Shown: piece after piece, positions 42,461-50,422 of the stretch
How positions within the stretch are numbered: position 1 is the first letter of the stretch
Layout: every line of letters starts with the position of its first letter
Source: Geminicoccaceae bacterium
GTDB taxonomy: Bacteria; Pseudomonadota; Alphaproteobacteria; Geminicoccales; Geminicoccaceae
Direction of reading: 5' to 3'
Length of the DNA: 64,000 bases
Assembly (NCBI GenBank): GCA_025062095.1
Contig: JANXAZ010000011.1
Coordinates: forward strand, 1-64,000
The notes under the pieces: generated by a model
What the model was told of the DNA's origin: nothing
The model's input: the letters and a program-made list of their open reading frames with translations, nothing else
Database searches by the model: none
Position numbers and translations under genes: made by a program

Positions 42461-45310
42461 TCAGAACCCCGAGAGTTCGTTCGGCGGCACCTTCGGTTCT
42501 GCGCCGAGAACGGCTCTGAGGAGCGCTCCCACGACCTCGACGCTGTTGTCGAAGGCGCCGTGGGTGGCAGCGATCGGTCTCGCGCCGTCGCTCAGACACG
42601 GCTCGCGCACCACGAGAGGCGCCGGTCCCTCGGCCCAGAGCTCGAGCCACCGCAACCGCCCGGGATCGTCGAGGTCCACCGGTTCCCGCTCGGGCGCAAC
42701 CGAAGGATCCCACGCCGCCTCGAGGCCGAGAAGGGGCGCGCGCTGCCGCCGTTCGAGCGCGCGGCTGACGAGATAGAGGAGCGATTTGCCGTAAGGTCCG
42801 ACGCTGTCGCGGCGCTCGTTGTCGTCGCTCAACACCCAGATCGCGGTGCGGCGGGGATCGATCGTCTTGCGGCGCCGACGCCCGGCCGCCGCGGCGAAGG
42901 TCTCGGCCGCGAAGCCCATGGTGCAGGCGGGCGCGAACAGGTGCAGGCTCGCGACGTCGAAGGCGTGTTCCGAAAGTGGTGCGAGGAAGCGGCCGAGGAG
43001 GATCGAGCCGGCGGAATGACCGACGAGATGCAGCTCGAGGTCGGGCCGCTTCCGGCGCAGCTGGGCGAGCGCTTCCGCCGCCAGCCGCAGCGCCCCCCTC
43101 TCTTCGGTGGCGGCGGCTCCGTTCTCTTTCATCTCGACCCAGAGAGCGCGCGGCAGTCCGATGCCGGCGAGCCATTCGATCGAGCGATCGCGGATCTCGT
43201 CGAGCGCAGCGGCGATGCGGTGCAGTGGCGTCCGGCCCGCCCTGAGGCCGAGCCCTTCGAGCACCTTGCGCCCGATGTCCTCGACCAGAGCCGAAAGCGT
43301 CTCGCCGAACCCCGAGCGCCAGGCGACGAAGATGGGCCAGATGCCGTTGCGCAAGAACAGCGGCCCCAGCACCTGCGCGCGGCGGATCGCATCGTTTTCG
43401 CTGTTGAGCCCGCCGTGCACGTAAATCGCGATCTTCGTGCTCGCGAGAGCATCGAGTCCGGACGCGGGCAAGCGGTGGACGAGGAGGTCGACCTCGTCGC
43501 GCGCATCGAAGGCGTCGGGTTGCCGGCGTTCCGCTCGGCCGTCGTTGCCGATCACGAGCGTGTGCCGGCGGGCGCGCGCCTCGTCCCAGCGCGGATCGTC
43601 AAGGGCGGGCGCGCGCCGGGCGAGCACCGCCCGCACGAGCAAGGGCCGGTCGATCGCCACCGGCGCGAGCTCGAGACCGGCCGAGGGCTCGCTTCCGATC
43701 GCGCCGCGGACGACGGGAGCCCCGGTCACCGCGACCCAGGCGTCCATACCGTTGGCGAGCCAGTCGTCGTAGCCCAGGATCGCGAAGCCGCGGTAGCCCC
43801 AGCGCTCGCCCCAGGAGTTCTGGACGATGAAGCCGCGGCGCTCGTAGCCCACGAGCGCGAAGGCGTGCCCGCCTTCCGGTGCCTGTCCGCGCCAGGGGAT
43901 GACGGGGAGCTCCCGTGCGGGCCCCAGACGCCAACCGCGGTGGACCATGGCCGAGACGTAGACGGCGCCGACCTCTCGGATGGCGGCTTGGAGATCGGCG
44001 ATCGAACTGCGGTCGATCCGATAATAGGCGCCCAGCGGACGCTCGGCCGCGTCTTCCACCCAGCGCGGATCGGGACGGCCGTCTCTGGGCCAGAGGGCTT
44101 CCGCGCAGACCCCGTGCTTGTGCCAGGCCTTCATCGCCCCGCGGCACGAAGAGCCCTCGTAGTCCTCGCCGGGCCATTCGTCGTAGAGGCGGGCGAGCTC
44201 GTAGAGCATCTTGGGGCTCACGCGGGCGGGTTTGGCGTGCTCGGGACGACCCGCCGCGACCCAACGCGACCAGTAGAGAAAATTGATGCAGGCCGCGAGG
44301 CCGTAGCCCGTGCAGGCGCCCTCCCGGCCCTGATCGAGGATCATCCCGTCGGCGCAATAGGCGGGGAGATACTCCGCGACCAGCTCCGGCGGCGGCCACC
44401 GTTCGGGCAGCGGGACGAGCGGTGCGCGATAGGGCAGATCCCGCAGGTCGATGCGATCCGGGGCGGCATCGAGGACGGGCAGCGCTTGAGGCGCTTCGAT
44501 CGCGGCAGCGGCGCGGGCCGCGGCTACCGGCGCACGTGCTTCTCCGATGCCGAGGCCGCGTTCGAAAAGGCGCGCTTCTTCCTCGCGGCGTTCTTTGAGA
44601 CCCGGGCTGTCCGGCCACAGCCGCTTCATGGCCCGGATGAGATCGGGAATGCGCGCGAAGTCGCCCTCCTCCATAGCGGCCTTGATCGCGCGCATCTCGC
44701 GGAAGCGCTCCGCCGGATGGTCGAAGCCGCCGGCTCCGCGGTTGAAGACGAGCGAAACGAGGGCGCCGAAACAATCGTCGGGCAGCTCGTCGGTGTGCGG
44801 CAAGGCGCGCTCGGTCCTGGCGATCTCGCCGGGGATCACGTGCGCATCGAACACCGCTTCGGCGACTTCCCACGGGATCGCGATGTCGGCGAGCGCCCGC
44901 AGCAGGGCTCTGATACGACGCACTTTTTCGTCGCGCTCGGGTTCGACGGCCCTGAGCCCGAGGGCCGCGGCGAGCCGCTCGGTCCGCGCGGCCCCCAGAT
45001 GCGGCCGCCACAGGCGCTCGAGTTCGGCGCGCGTGTGATAACCCAGATCCCAACCGAAGCCGATGGTGATGCCGGAGGCGTGGCCCGGCCAGTGCGGCCG
45101 GCTCTTGATCACCTTCTCGTAATACTCCCTGCCCCCGCTTTCGAAGCGCAGGATCAGCTGTCGCGCCGCGGGCGAGAGCGTGCGGCGTTCGCTTCCCCGA
45201 ACCGGGGCGAGGGCGAAGGGTGCCGGTGCTTCCGCGAGCCCTCGCGCGCGGTCGGCGATCGGTCGCGACCGTTCGGTCTCGGTGTCTTCTTCGTCTCGCT
45301 CGCGCGGCAT
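42461..45310 (-). CDS. Three-domain enzyme: lysozyme-like + papain-like C1 peptidase + alpha/beta-hydrolase
   Basis: A 949-residue protein from the ATG at 45310 (GGGGAGG upstream), with no obvious signal peptide. Residues about 45-255 resemble a GH24/T4-lysozyme-type muramidase: Glu57 in LILRFESGG and Thr82 in GITIGFGWDLG fit the E...T pattern. Residues about 285-530 are a C1 peptidase with Gln327 and Cys333 in LDQGREGACTGYG, His482 in GGHAFALVGYE and Asn498 in NSWGERWGY. Residues about 625-940 are an alpha/beta-hydrolase, with HGG at 632-634, Ser766 in GHSAG and candidate His917. All three active sites look intact. It is convergent with acyl-CoA synthetase 2. Its role is unknown; a toxin or effector is one possibility. 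Confidence 0.82.
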   Translation of the reverse strand: MPRERDEEDTETERSRPIADRARGLAEAPAPFALAPVRGSERRTLSPAARQLILRFESGGREYYEKVIKSRPHWPGHASGITIGFGWDLGYHTRAELERLWRPHLGAARTERLAAALGLRAVEPERDEKVRRIRALLRALADIAIPWEVAEAVFDAHVIPGEIARTERALPHTDELPDDCFGALVSLVFNRGAGGFDHPAERFREMRAIKAAMEEGDFARIPDLIRAMKRLWPDSPGLKERREEEARLFERGLGIGEARAPVAAARAAAAIEAPQALPVLDAAPDRIDLRDLPYRAPLVPLPERWPPPELVAEYLPAYCADGMILDQGREGACTGYGLAACINFLYWSRWVAAGRPEHAKPARVSPKMLYELARLYDEWPGEDYEGSSCRGAMKAWHKHGVCAEALWPRDGRPDPRWVEDAAERPLGAYYRIDRSSIADLQAAIREVGAVYVSAMVHRGWRLGPARELPVIPWRGQAPEGGHAFALVGYERRGFIVQNSWGERWGYRGFAILGYDDWLANGMDAWVAVTGAPVVRGAIGSEPSAGLELAPVAIDRPLLVRAVLARRAPALDDPRWDEARARRHTLVIGNDGRAERRQPDAFDARDEVDLLVHRLPASGLDALASTKIAIYVHGGLNSENDAIRRAQVLGPLFLRNGIWPIFVAWRSGFGETLSALVEDIGRKVLEGLGLRAGRTPLHRIAAALDEIRDRSIEWLAGIGLPRALWVEMKENGAAATEERGALRLAAEALAQLRRKRPDLELHLVGHSAGSILLGRFLAPLSEHAFDVASLHLFAPACTMGFAAETFAAAAGRRRRKTIDPRRTAIWVLSDDNERRDSVGPYGKSLLYLVSRALERRQRAPLLGLEAAWDPSVAPEREPVDLDDPGRLRWLELWAEGPAPLVVREPCLSDGARPIAATHGAFDNSVEVVGALLRAVLGAEPKVPPNELSGF

Positions 45311-45609
45311 GGTCGTCCTCCCCGGCTCTCTTTTTAGGATTGCATGCCATCGGCACCGAAGCAATGAAAAATTGAAACGGCGGCCGCGGGTCGCGCTCCG
45401 CTCGCGCGTGCTCGCGCGCCGCCCTTTCGATCGTCCTCGAAAAGGCGAGATGACGAAGGTTTCATGCTTTTGCAAAACCCGTGAAGATCGCGGTAAGACA
45501 AGGACTTGTGCCGTGCCCCCGGGCCTCGGCCCTCTTGCCGGGAGCCTCCTTCGGCCCATATGGAGAAGTCGACCGGCCAGACGCGGCTCCTCGCGGAGGG
45601 ACGAAGACG
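45311..45609. promoter_or_regulatory. Divergent intergenic region between the three-domain enzyme and the BI-1 gene
   Basis: This 299-bp gap must hold promoters for both divergent genes. It contains two local AT-rich patches, about 45330-45380 (CTCTTTTTAGGATT and GCAATGAAAAATTGAAAC) and about 45450-45500 (TTTCATGCTTTTGCAAAAC). No near-consensus sigma70 pair stands out and no small gene is convincing. A GTG-led frame from 45481 runs into the BI-1 gene, but its N-terminal 43 residues lack family character. Confidence 0.4.
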
Positions 45610-46329
45610 ATGGCGTTCGGAATGGATCCCAGGGTCGCCCAGGTGCGCGGCATCCCCGTCGAGCGCATCGACGAGGGCCTGCGCAGCTACATGCTGTCGA
45701 TCTACAACTACATGGGCCTCGGCCTCGCGCTCACGGGGCTCACGGCTTTCGTGGTTGCGACGTCGCCCGCCCTCATGGCGCTGATCTTCGGCACGCCTCT
45801 GAAGTGGGTGGTGATGCTCGCCCCGCTCGGCTTCGTGTTCTTCTTGAGCGCGCGCGTGCATCGGATGAGCGTCGGTGCGGCCCAGATCGCCTTCTGGGCC
45901 TTCGCGGTCGCGATGGGCTTGTCGCTCGCGAGCATTTTCCTCGTCTTCACCGGCACGAGCATCGCGCGGGTGTTCTTCATCACCGCCGCGACCTTCGGCG
46001 CCGTGAGCCTGTACGGCTACACGACCAAGCGCGATCTCTCGCGGTTCGGTTCGTTCTTGGTCATGGGCCTGATCGGGATCGTGATCGCGAGCCTGGTCAA
46101 CCTCTTCCTCGGCAGCTCGGCGCTGCAGTTCGCGATCAGCGTCATCGGCGTGCTCGTCTTCACCGGCCTCACCGCTTGGGACACGCAGCGCCTGAAGGAA
46201 GAGTACGTCGAGAGCCTGGGCGAGGAGCTCGTCGCCAAGAACGCGATCCTCGGTGCCCTGAGCCTCTATCTCAACTTCATCAACCTCTTCGTGATGATGC
46301 TCCAGCTGTTCGGCCAGAACCGCGAGTGA
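45610..46329 (+). CDS. Bax inhibitor-1 / YccA family membrane protein
   Basis: A 239-residue integral membrane protein of the TMBIM family, starting at ATG 45610 after GAGGGACG. It begins MAFGMDPRVAQVRGIPVERI and has about seven hydrophobic segments, with the SIYNYMGLGLALTGLTAF start, the GLTAWDTQRLKEEY motif near residue 192 that includes the conserved Asp, and a C-terminal ALSLYLNFINLFVMMLQLFG. Bacterial members are proposed calcium-leak or membrane-protein quality-control factors (FtsH-interacting YccA). The specific role here is not shown by context. Confidence 0.92.
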   Translation: MAFGMDPRVAQVRGIPVERIDEGLRSYMLSIYNYMGLGLALTGLTAFVVATSPALMALIFGTPLKWVVMLAPLGFVFFLSARVHRMSVGAAQIAFWAFAVAMGLSLASIFLVFTGTSIARVFFITAATFGAVSLYGYTTKRDLSRFGSFLVMGLIGIVIASLVNLFLGSSALQFAISVIGVLVFTGLTAWDTQRLKEEYVESLGEELVAKNAILGALSLYLNFINLFVMMLQLFGQNRE

Positions 46330-46351
46330 GCCTTTTCCGATACCGGCGACG

Positions 46352-46377
46352 GAAGGCCCGCCCGATGGCGGGCCTTC
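46352..46377 (+). terminator. Rho-independent-like hairpin after the BI-1 gene
   Basis: GAAGGCCCGCC (46352-46362) and GGCGGGCCTTC (46367-46377) form a perfect 11-bp stem with a CGAT loop, followed by TCGTTTGGG, a weak T tract. It lies 22 bp after the BI-1 stop. The ATG at 46365-46367 of the next gene is inside the loop and stem, so the structure may also limit translation of that gene. Confidence 0.65.
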
Positions 46378-47432
46378 TCGTTTGGGCGCGTCGTCGACGA
46401 GCGGTGGCGCTCTTTTCTCTCGTGCTTCTCGCCGGCTGCACGGCCGTGCGCGCCGAAGGGCGAGTCGAAAACGGGTCTCGGGTGCGGCTGAGTCCGCTGC
46501 CGATCGAGGAGATCGCGCGCGGGCTCCGGCTCGCCGCCGACGTCGCGCTCTCCGGTGCCTGGCGGCTGGCGAGCGAGGACCGACGCTTCGGCGGGTTCTC
46601 GGGACTCGCGGTAGAAAACGGCCGTCTGTGGCTCCTGAGCGACCGCGGCGGCTTGTGGTCCGCGACCCTCGCCCCGCATGGCTCCGTCCCGGTGGTCGAG
46701 GGGTCCTGGCGAGTCTTCGAGCTCCGGCTCGGCGGGAGAGCGCCCGATGCGGAAGACCTCGCGCGCACGAACGACGGCACGCTCTGGGTCGCGATCGAGG
46801 GCCGGCACGCGATCGCCCCGCTGCCGGCGGAACCGGAGGGCCCGATCGTCGACCTCGAGCCGCACCCTCTGCCGCAGCCGATCGCCGGGCTTCCCGGCAA
46901 CGGAGGCGTCGAGGCCTTGGCCGGGCTCGGCGACGGGTCGCTTCTCGCGATCGGCGAAAGCGAACTCGAAGGCCTGCGACCCGCGCTCGCGATGGGGCCG
47001 AACGGCTCGCGAAGGCTCGCTTATCGCAGCGGAGCGGGGTTCGCCCCGAGCGCGGCGAGCTGGATCGCCGATCGGCTCCTCGTGCTCGAGCGGCGCGTCT
47101 CGCCCCTTTCCGGCTTCGCCGCCCGTGTGGTGGCCGTGCCTGCGCGCGGCGCTTCCGATCTCCCCGAAATCCTGGCCCCCGAGATCGAGCTCGCGCGCTG
47201 GGACGGGAGCTGGGCGATCGACAATCTCGAAGGTCTCGCCGCCGAACCCGTGGAGGAGGACGGGACCGTCCGGCTCTGGCTCGTCTCCGACGACAATTTC
47301 AGCCGCTGGCAGCGGACCCTGCTCGTGCTCCTGACTTGGCGCCCTCAACCGGCGGTGGTGCGCGCTTCCAGCCGCCGCTTGAGCGGCACGAGCTCGGGCG
47401 GGAGCTCTTTTTCCGACACGCTCCGCAGATAA
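46365..47432 (+). CDS. Esterase-like phytase-domain lipoprotein
   Basis: A 355-residue protein with a basic n-region (ARRRRAV), hydrophobic core and lipobox LLAGC (cysteine about residue 25), so probably an exported lipoprotein. The mature part matches the 'esterase-like activity of phytase' domain, a beta-propeller type: [40 protein letters not shown], and the terminal [10 protein letters not shown] and [15 protein letters not shown]. The ATG at 46365 gives a credible signal peptide but lies within a hairpin; GTG 46404 is the alternative. The last 88 bp overlap the convergent rpmB. Confidence 0.8.
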   Translation: MAGLLVWARRRRAVALFSLVLLAGCTAVRAEGRVENGSRVRLSPLPIEEIARGLRLAADVALSGAWRLASEDRRFGGFSGLAVENGRLWLLSDRGGLWSATLAPHGSVPVVEGSWRVFELRLGGRAPDAEDLARTNDGTLWVAIEGRHAIAPLPAEPEGPIVDLEPHPLPQPIAGLPGNGGVEALAGLGDGSLLAIGESELEGLRPALAMGPNGSRRLAYRSGAGFAPSAASWIADRLLVLERRVSPLSGFAARVVAVPARGASDLPEILAPEIELARWDGSWAIDNLEGLAAEPVEEDGTVRLWLVSDDNFSRWQRTLLVLLTWRPQPAVVRASSRRLSGTSSGGSSFSDTLRR

Positions 47433-47632
47433 CCGTCGAGACCGCCGCGCTTTTCGATCGTCCGCAAGGTGCTCGTCGCGATCCGCAGGCGCACCATCTC
47501 GCCCAGCGCCTCGCTGTACAGCCGCCGATATTGCAGATTGGGCAGGAACCGACGCTTGGTCCGGTTGTTGGCGTGGCTCACGTTGTGGCCGACCAGCACG
47601 CCCTTGCCGGTGAGTTGACAGCGTCGCGCCAT
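47345..47632 (-). CDS. rpmB: 50S ribosomal protein L28
   Basis: A 95-residue ribosomal protein beginning [20 protein letters not shown], with [14 protein letters not shown] near residue 21 and [22 protein letters not shown], which are L28 hallmarks of alphaproteobacteria. The ATG at 47632 is chosen because it gives the canonical start. Its 3' end overlaps the convergent phytase-domain gene. It probably has its own promoter within the 89-bp gap after deoA. Confidence 0.97.
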   Translation of the reverse strand: MARRCQLTGKGVLVGHNVSHANNRTKRRFLPNLQYRRLYSEALGEMVRLRIATSTLRTIEKRGGLDGYLRSVSEKELPPELVPLKRRLEARTTAG

Positions 47633-47659
47633 CGATGTGACCCTCGTCGCAGACAGAAA

Positions 47660-47682
47660 GGGCGGCACCTTTCGGCCCGCCC
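47660..47682 (-). promoter_or_regulatory. Possible rpmB leader hairpin
   Basis: On the minus strand, GGGCGG and CCGCCC form a 6-bp GC stem around an 11-nt loop (47666-47676), and the strand continues CTTTCTGTCT. The stem lies 28-50 bases upstream of the rpmB start. It could be an attenuator or autoregulatory leader, or part of the terminator-like end of another transcript. It is weak evidence from sequence alone. Confidence 0.35.
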
Positions 47683-47721
47683 ACAGCTGCCCCCAGCATT
47701 ACGGCCCCGGAAGCGCGCGCG

Positions 47722-49038
47722 TCAAGTTCCGAGGATCCGCCCGCGCAGGAGCGGAGCCGGAGGTTCCGGCTCGTCTTCGACCGCGAAAGCGCCGAGAAGC
47801 CGATCGCGCACCTTCTCGACCTGGGCCATCGAGCGCGCGTGCACGAGACAGAGCGGACGATCGGGACCGACCGCTTCGCCCGGTGCGACGACCTCGGCGA
47901 GGCCGACCGCGAGATCGATCTTTTCCCCGGGACGGGTCCGTCCGCCGCCGAGTTCGAGGACGGCGAGACCCAGCGCGCGTCCGTCGATGCGCGCGACCAC
48001 GCCCGCGCGCGGGGCGAACAGCGGGACCACGACCGCCGCCGCGGGCAGATAGGTGTGCGCTTTCTCGACGAAATCGGCCGGTCCGCCGAGGGCCGCGACC
48101 ATGCGCGCGAAGCGCTCCGCCGCGGCACCGCTCGCCCGCGCCGCCCGAAGCCGCTCTCGCGCGTCTTCGAGATCCTCGGCGAGGCCACCGGTCACCAGGA
48201 GCTCGGCCGCGAGCGCGCAAGCGACCTCGAGGAGCGCGGGATCCGCCGCCTCGCCGCGCAACACCGCCACCGCCTCCGCCACCTCCAGGGCGTTGCCGGC
48301 GTTGCGGCCCAGACACCGCCCCATGTCGGTGAGCAGCGCCCGACAGGCGAGACCGCAACCGCTTCCCACCTCGACCAGGCTCGCGGCGAGCGCGCGGGCG
48401 TCTTCGACCGAAGGGAGGAACGCCCCGGAGCCCACCTTGACGTCGAAGACGATCGCCCGCGGCCCGGCCGCGAGCTTTTTCGAGAGGATCGAGGCGACGA
48501 TGAGGGGGATCGATTCGACCGTCGCGGTGACGTCGCGGATCGCGTAGAGCCGGCGGTCGGCCGGGGCGAGCTCGGCGGAGGCGCCGACGATCGCGCAACC
48601 GACCGCGCGCACCACGCGGCGCAGTCGCTCGGGCTCGATTTCCGTCTCGTAGCCGGGAATGCTCTCGAGCTTGTCGAGCGTGCCGCCGGTGTGCCCGAGC
48701 GCGCGCCCCGAGAGCATGGGCACGAACCCGCCGCAAGCGGCCACGAGCGGTGCCAGGATCAAGCTCGTCTTGTCGCCGATCCCGCCCGTGGAGTGTTTGT
48801 CGAGCGCGGGTCCGGGCAGATCCGACCAATCGAGCCGCATGCCGCTCTCGGCCATGGCACGCGTGAGGGCCGCGGTCTCCGCCCGGTCCATCCCGCGCAG
48901 GAGCACGGCCATGGCGAAGGCGCCGAGCTGCGCATCGACCACGCGGCCGTCGACGATACCCGCGACGAAGGCCTCGATCTCGGCCGCCGAAAGGGCATGA
49001 CCGTCGCGCTTCTTGCGGATGATCTCTTGCGGGATCAT
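47722..49038 (-). CDS. deoA: Thymidine phosphorylase DeoA
   Basis: DeoA converts thymidine and phosphate to thymine and deoxyribose-1-phosphate. The 438-residue enzyme starts MIPQEIIRKKRDGHALSAAE and has the pyrimidine phosphorylase signature DKHSTGGIGDKTSLILAPLV near residue 80, VPMLSGRALGHTGGTLDKLE near residue 110, DVKVGSGAFLPS near residue 195 and the C-terminal domain AGVVARIDGRALGLAVLELGGG. Length is normal. It lies 46 bp downstream of the cytidine deaminase-PNP fusion, forming a nucleoside-salvage unit. Confidence 0.96.
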   Translation of the reverse strand: MIPQEIIRKKRDGHALSAAEIEAFVAGIVDGRVVDAQLGAFAMAVLLRGMDRAETAALTRAMAESGMRLDWSDLPGPALDKHSTGGIGDKTSLILAPLVAACGGFVPMLSGRALGHTGGTLDKLESIPGYETEIEPERLRRVVRAVGCAIVGASAELAPADRRLYAIRDVTATVESIPLIVASILSKKLAAGPRAIVFDVKVGSGAFLPSVEDARALAASLVEVGSGCGLACRALLTDMGRCLGRNAGNALEVAEAVAVLRGEAADPALLEVACALAAELLVTGGLAEDLEDARERLRAARASGAAAERFARMVAALGGPADFVEKAHTYLPAAAVVVPLFAPRAGVVARIDGRALGLAVLELGGGRTRPGEKIDLAVGLAEVVAPGEAVGPDRPLCLVHARSMAQVEKVRDRLLGAFAVEDEPEPPAPLLRGRILGT

Positions 49039-49084
49039 CGCCTCGCCCTCCTCGCGGGCCCGCCTCGCCGACGCCGCGCCGCGA

Positions 49085-50299
49085 TCACGCGCATCGCGCG
49101 AGCTCCGGCAGAGCCGCGACGAGGAGCCGGGCGAGCTCGTCCGCCGCGGCCGCGGCTCGCGCGAGCGTCTCGGCGTGGCTCGGCGGCGCGGCGGCGAGCC
49201 CGGCGGCGAGGTTCGTCACCACCCCGATGCCCGCGACGCGCAGGCCGCAATGCCGCGCGGCGATCGCCTCGGGCACCATCGACATGCTCACGAGGTCGGC
49301 ACCGAGACGGCGCAACATGCGGATCTCGGCCGGGGTTTCGAAACAGGGCCCGAGCATCGCGGCGAGCACGCCTTCGGCGAGCTCGAGCCCGATCTCGCCT
49401 GCCGCGCGATGCAGAAGCGCGCGCAAGCCGGGATCGTAGAGATCGTCGAGAGCGGGAAAACGCGGACCGATGCGCTCGTCGGCGGGCCCCACGAGCGGAT
49501 TGGCGCCCTGCAGATTGAGATGATCGCTCACGAGCACGAGCGAACCCGGCGGGACGGCCGGGCGCAGCGAACCCACCGCGCTCGCGAGCACCACCACGTG
49601 GCACCCGAGCTCACGTAAGAGGCGCACGGGCCGGGCGAGGGCCGCGGGTGGATGTCCCTCGTACAGATGCGCCCGTCCCTCCAGGCAGAGGAGCGGCACC
49701 CCGGCCAGCCGGCCGAGGATCAGCCGACCGCGGTGGCCCGCCACGCTCGGCACCGGAAAGCCCGCGATCTCTCGCGCTTCGACCACGAGCACGGGCTCGA
49801 TGCGCTCGGCCACCGCCCCCAGACCCGAGCCCAGCACGAGCCCCGCAACGGGCGAAAGCGCCCGCGCCGCCTCGCGAAGGCGGTCGAGGGCGCTCTCCCC
49901 GACCACCGCCGTTTCGCTGCGGAACCGGAAGGGAAAGGGCAGCAACGCTCCGAGCGTGGTGCGCAGCAACAGCCGCCCGTCCGGAAGGGCGACGCCGACC
50001 GGCGCTTCCGGCGCGGCGAACTCGGCCAGCCGCTGCCGACAGCCACCACAAGGCACACAGGGTGGCGGTCCCTCGCCGACGACGAGGATTTCCAGAACGC
50101 GTCGCTCCCCGGCGGCGACGAGCGCCCCCAGAGCCGAAGCTTCCGCGCACTGGCTCAGCGGATAAGCGGCGTTCTCGACGTTGCAGCCGGCGAAAATCCG
50201 CCCGCTTTCGGCGCGCAACGCGGCACCCACGGCGAAGCCCGAATAAGGCGCCCAGGCACGGGCGCGCGCGGTCGCGGCGGCTGCGAACAACTCCTCCAT
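49085..50299 (-). CDS. Cytidine deaminase - purine nucleoside phosphorylase fusion
   Basis: A single 404-residue frame (ATG 50299) with two complete enzymes. Residues 1-130 are tetrameric-type cytidine deaminase with zinc ligands in QCAEASALGALVAAGE (Cys51-Ala-Glu53) and VPCGGCRQRL (Cys84, Cys87). Residues about 150-400 are a class II PNP: GLVLGSGLGA near 155, GHRGRLILG (His189), GRAHLYEGH (His211), GPCFETPAEIRML (Glu321) and VVTNLAAG (Asn363). No stop or frameshift occurs between the halves. In most bacteria these are separate genes. The pairing with deoA makes sense for pyrimidine and purine nucleoside salvage. Confidence 0.92.
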   Translation of the reverse strand: MEELFAAAATARARAWAPYSGFAVGAALRAESGRIFAGCNVENAAYPLSQCAEASALGALVAAGERRVLEILVVGEGPPPCVPCGGCRQRLAEFAAPEAPVGVALPDGRLLLRTTLGALLPFPFRFRSETAVVGESALDRLREAARALSPVAGLVLGSGLGAVAERIEPVLVVEAREIAGFPVPSVAGHRGRLILGRLAGVPLLCLEGRAHLYEGHPPAALARPVRLLRELGCHVVVLASAVGSLRPAVPPGSLVLVSDHLNLQGANPLVGPADERIGPRFPALDDLYDPGLRALLHRAAGEIGLELAEGVLAAMLGPCFETPAEIRMLRRLGADLVSMSMVPEAIAARHCGLRVAGIGVVTNLAAGLAAAPPSHAETLARAAAAADELARLLVAALPELARCA

Positions 50300-50353
50300 C
50301 GCGCCTCGGCTCGTCCGACCCCGCGTTCGTGCGGCTTTGCGCAAAAGCCCTAA

Positions 50354-50371
50354 GCCGAGCCGGCGCTCGGC
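50354..50371 (-). other. GC hairpin downstream of the phage-like terminase gene
   Basis: GCCGAGC (50354-50360) and GCTCGGC (50365-50371) form a perfect 7-bp stem with a CGGC loop, in the 123-bp gap between the terminase stop and the cytidine deaminase fusion start. There is no T tract on either strand, so a terminator role is only possible. A second short stem, GGCTTT...AAAGCC, lies beside it. Confidence 0.35.
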
Positions 50372-50422
50372 ACCAGAGGGCTTCCCGCTTCGGGGCGGTG
50401 CGGCGGCACGGGGGAACCGCCT

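Noticed and set aside
46404-47432. GTG 46404 as the start of the phytase-domain gene
   Set aside because: It would leave almost no basic n-region before the hydrophobic core of the signal peptide and has a poor ribosome-binding site. The ATG at 46365 is preferred, though it lies in a hairpin.
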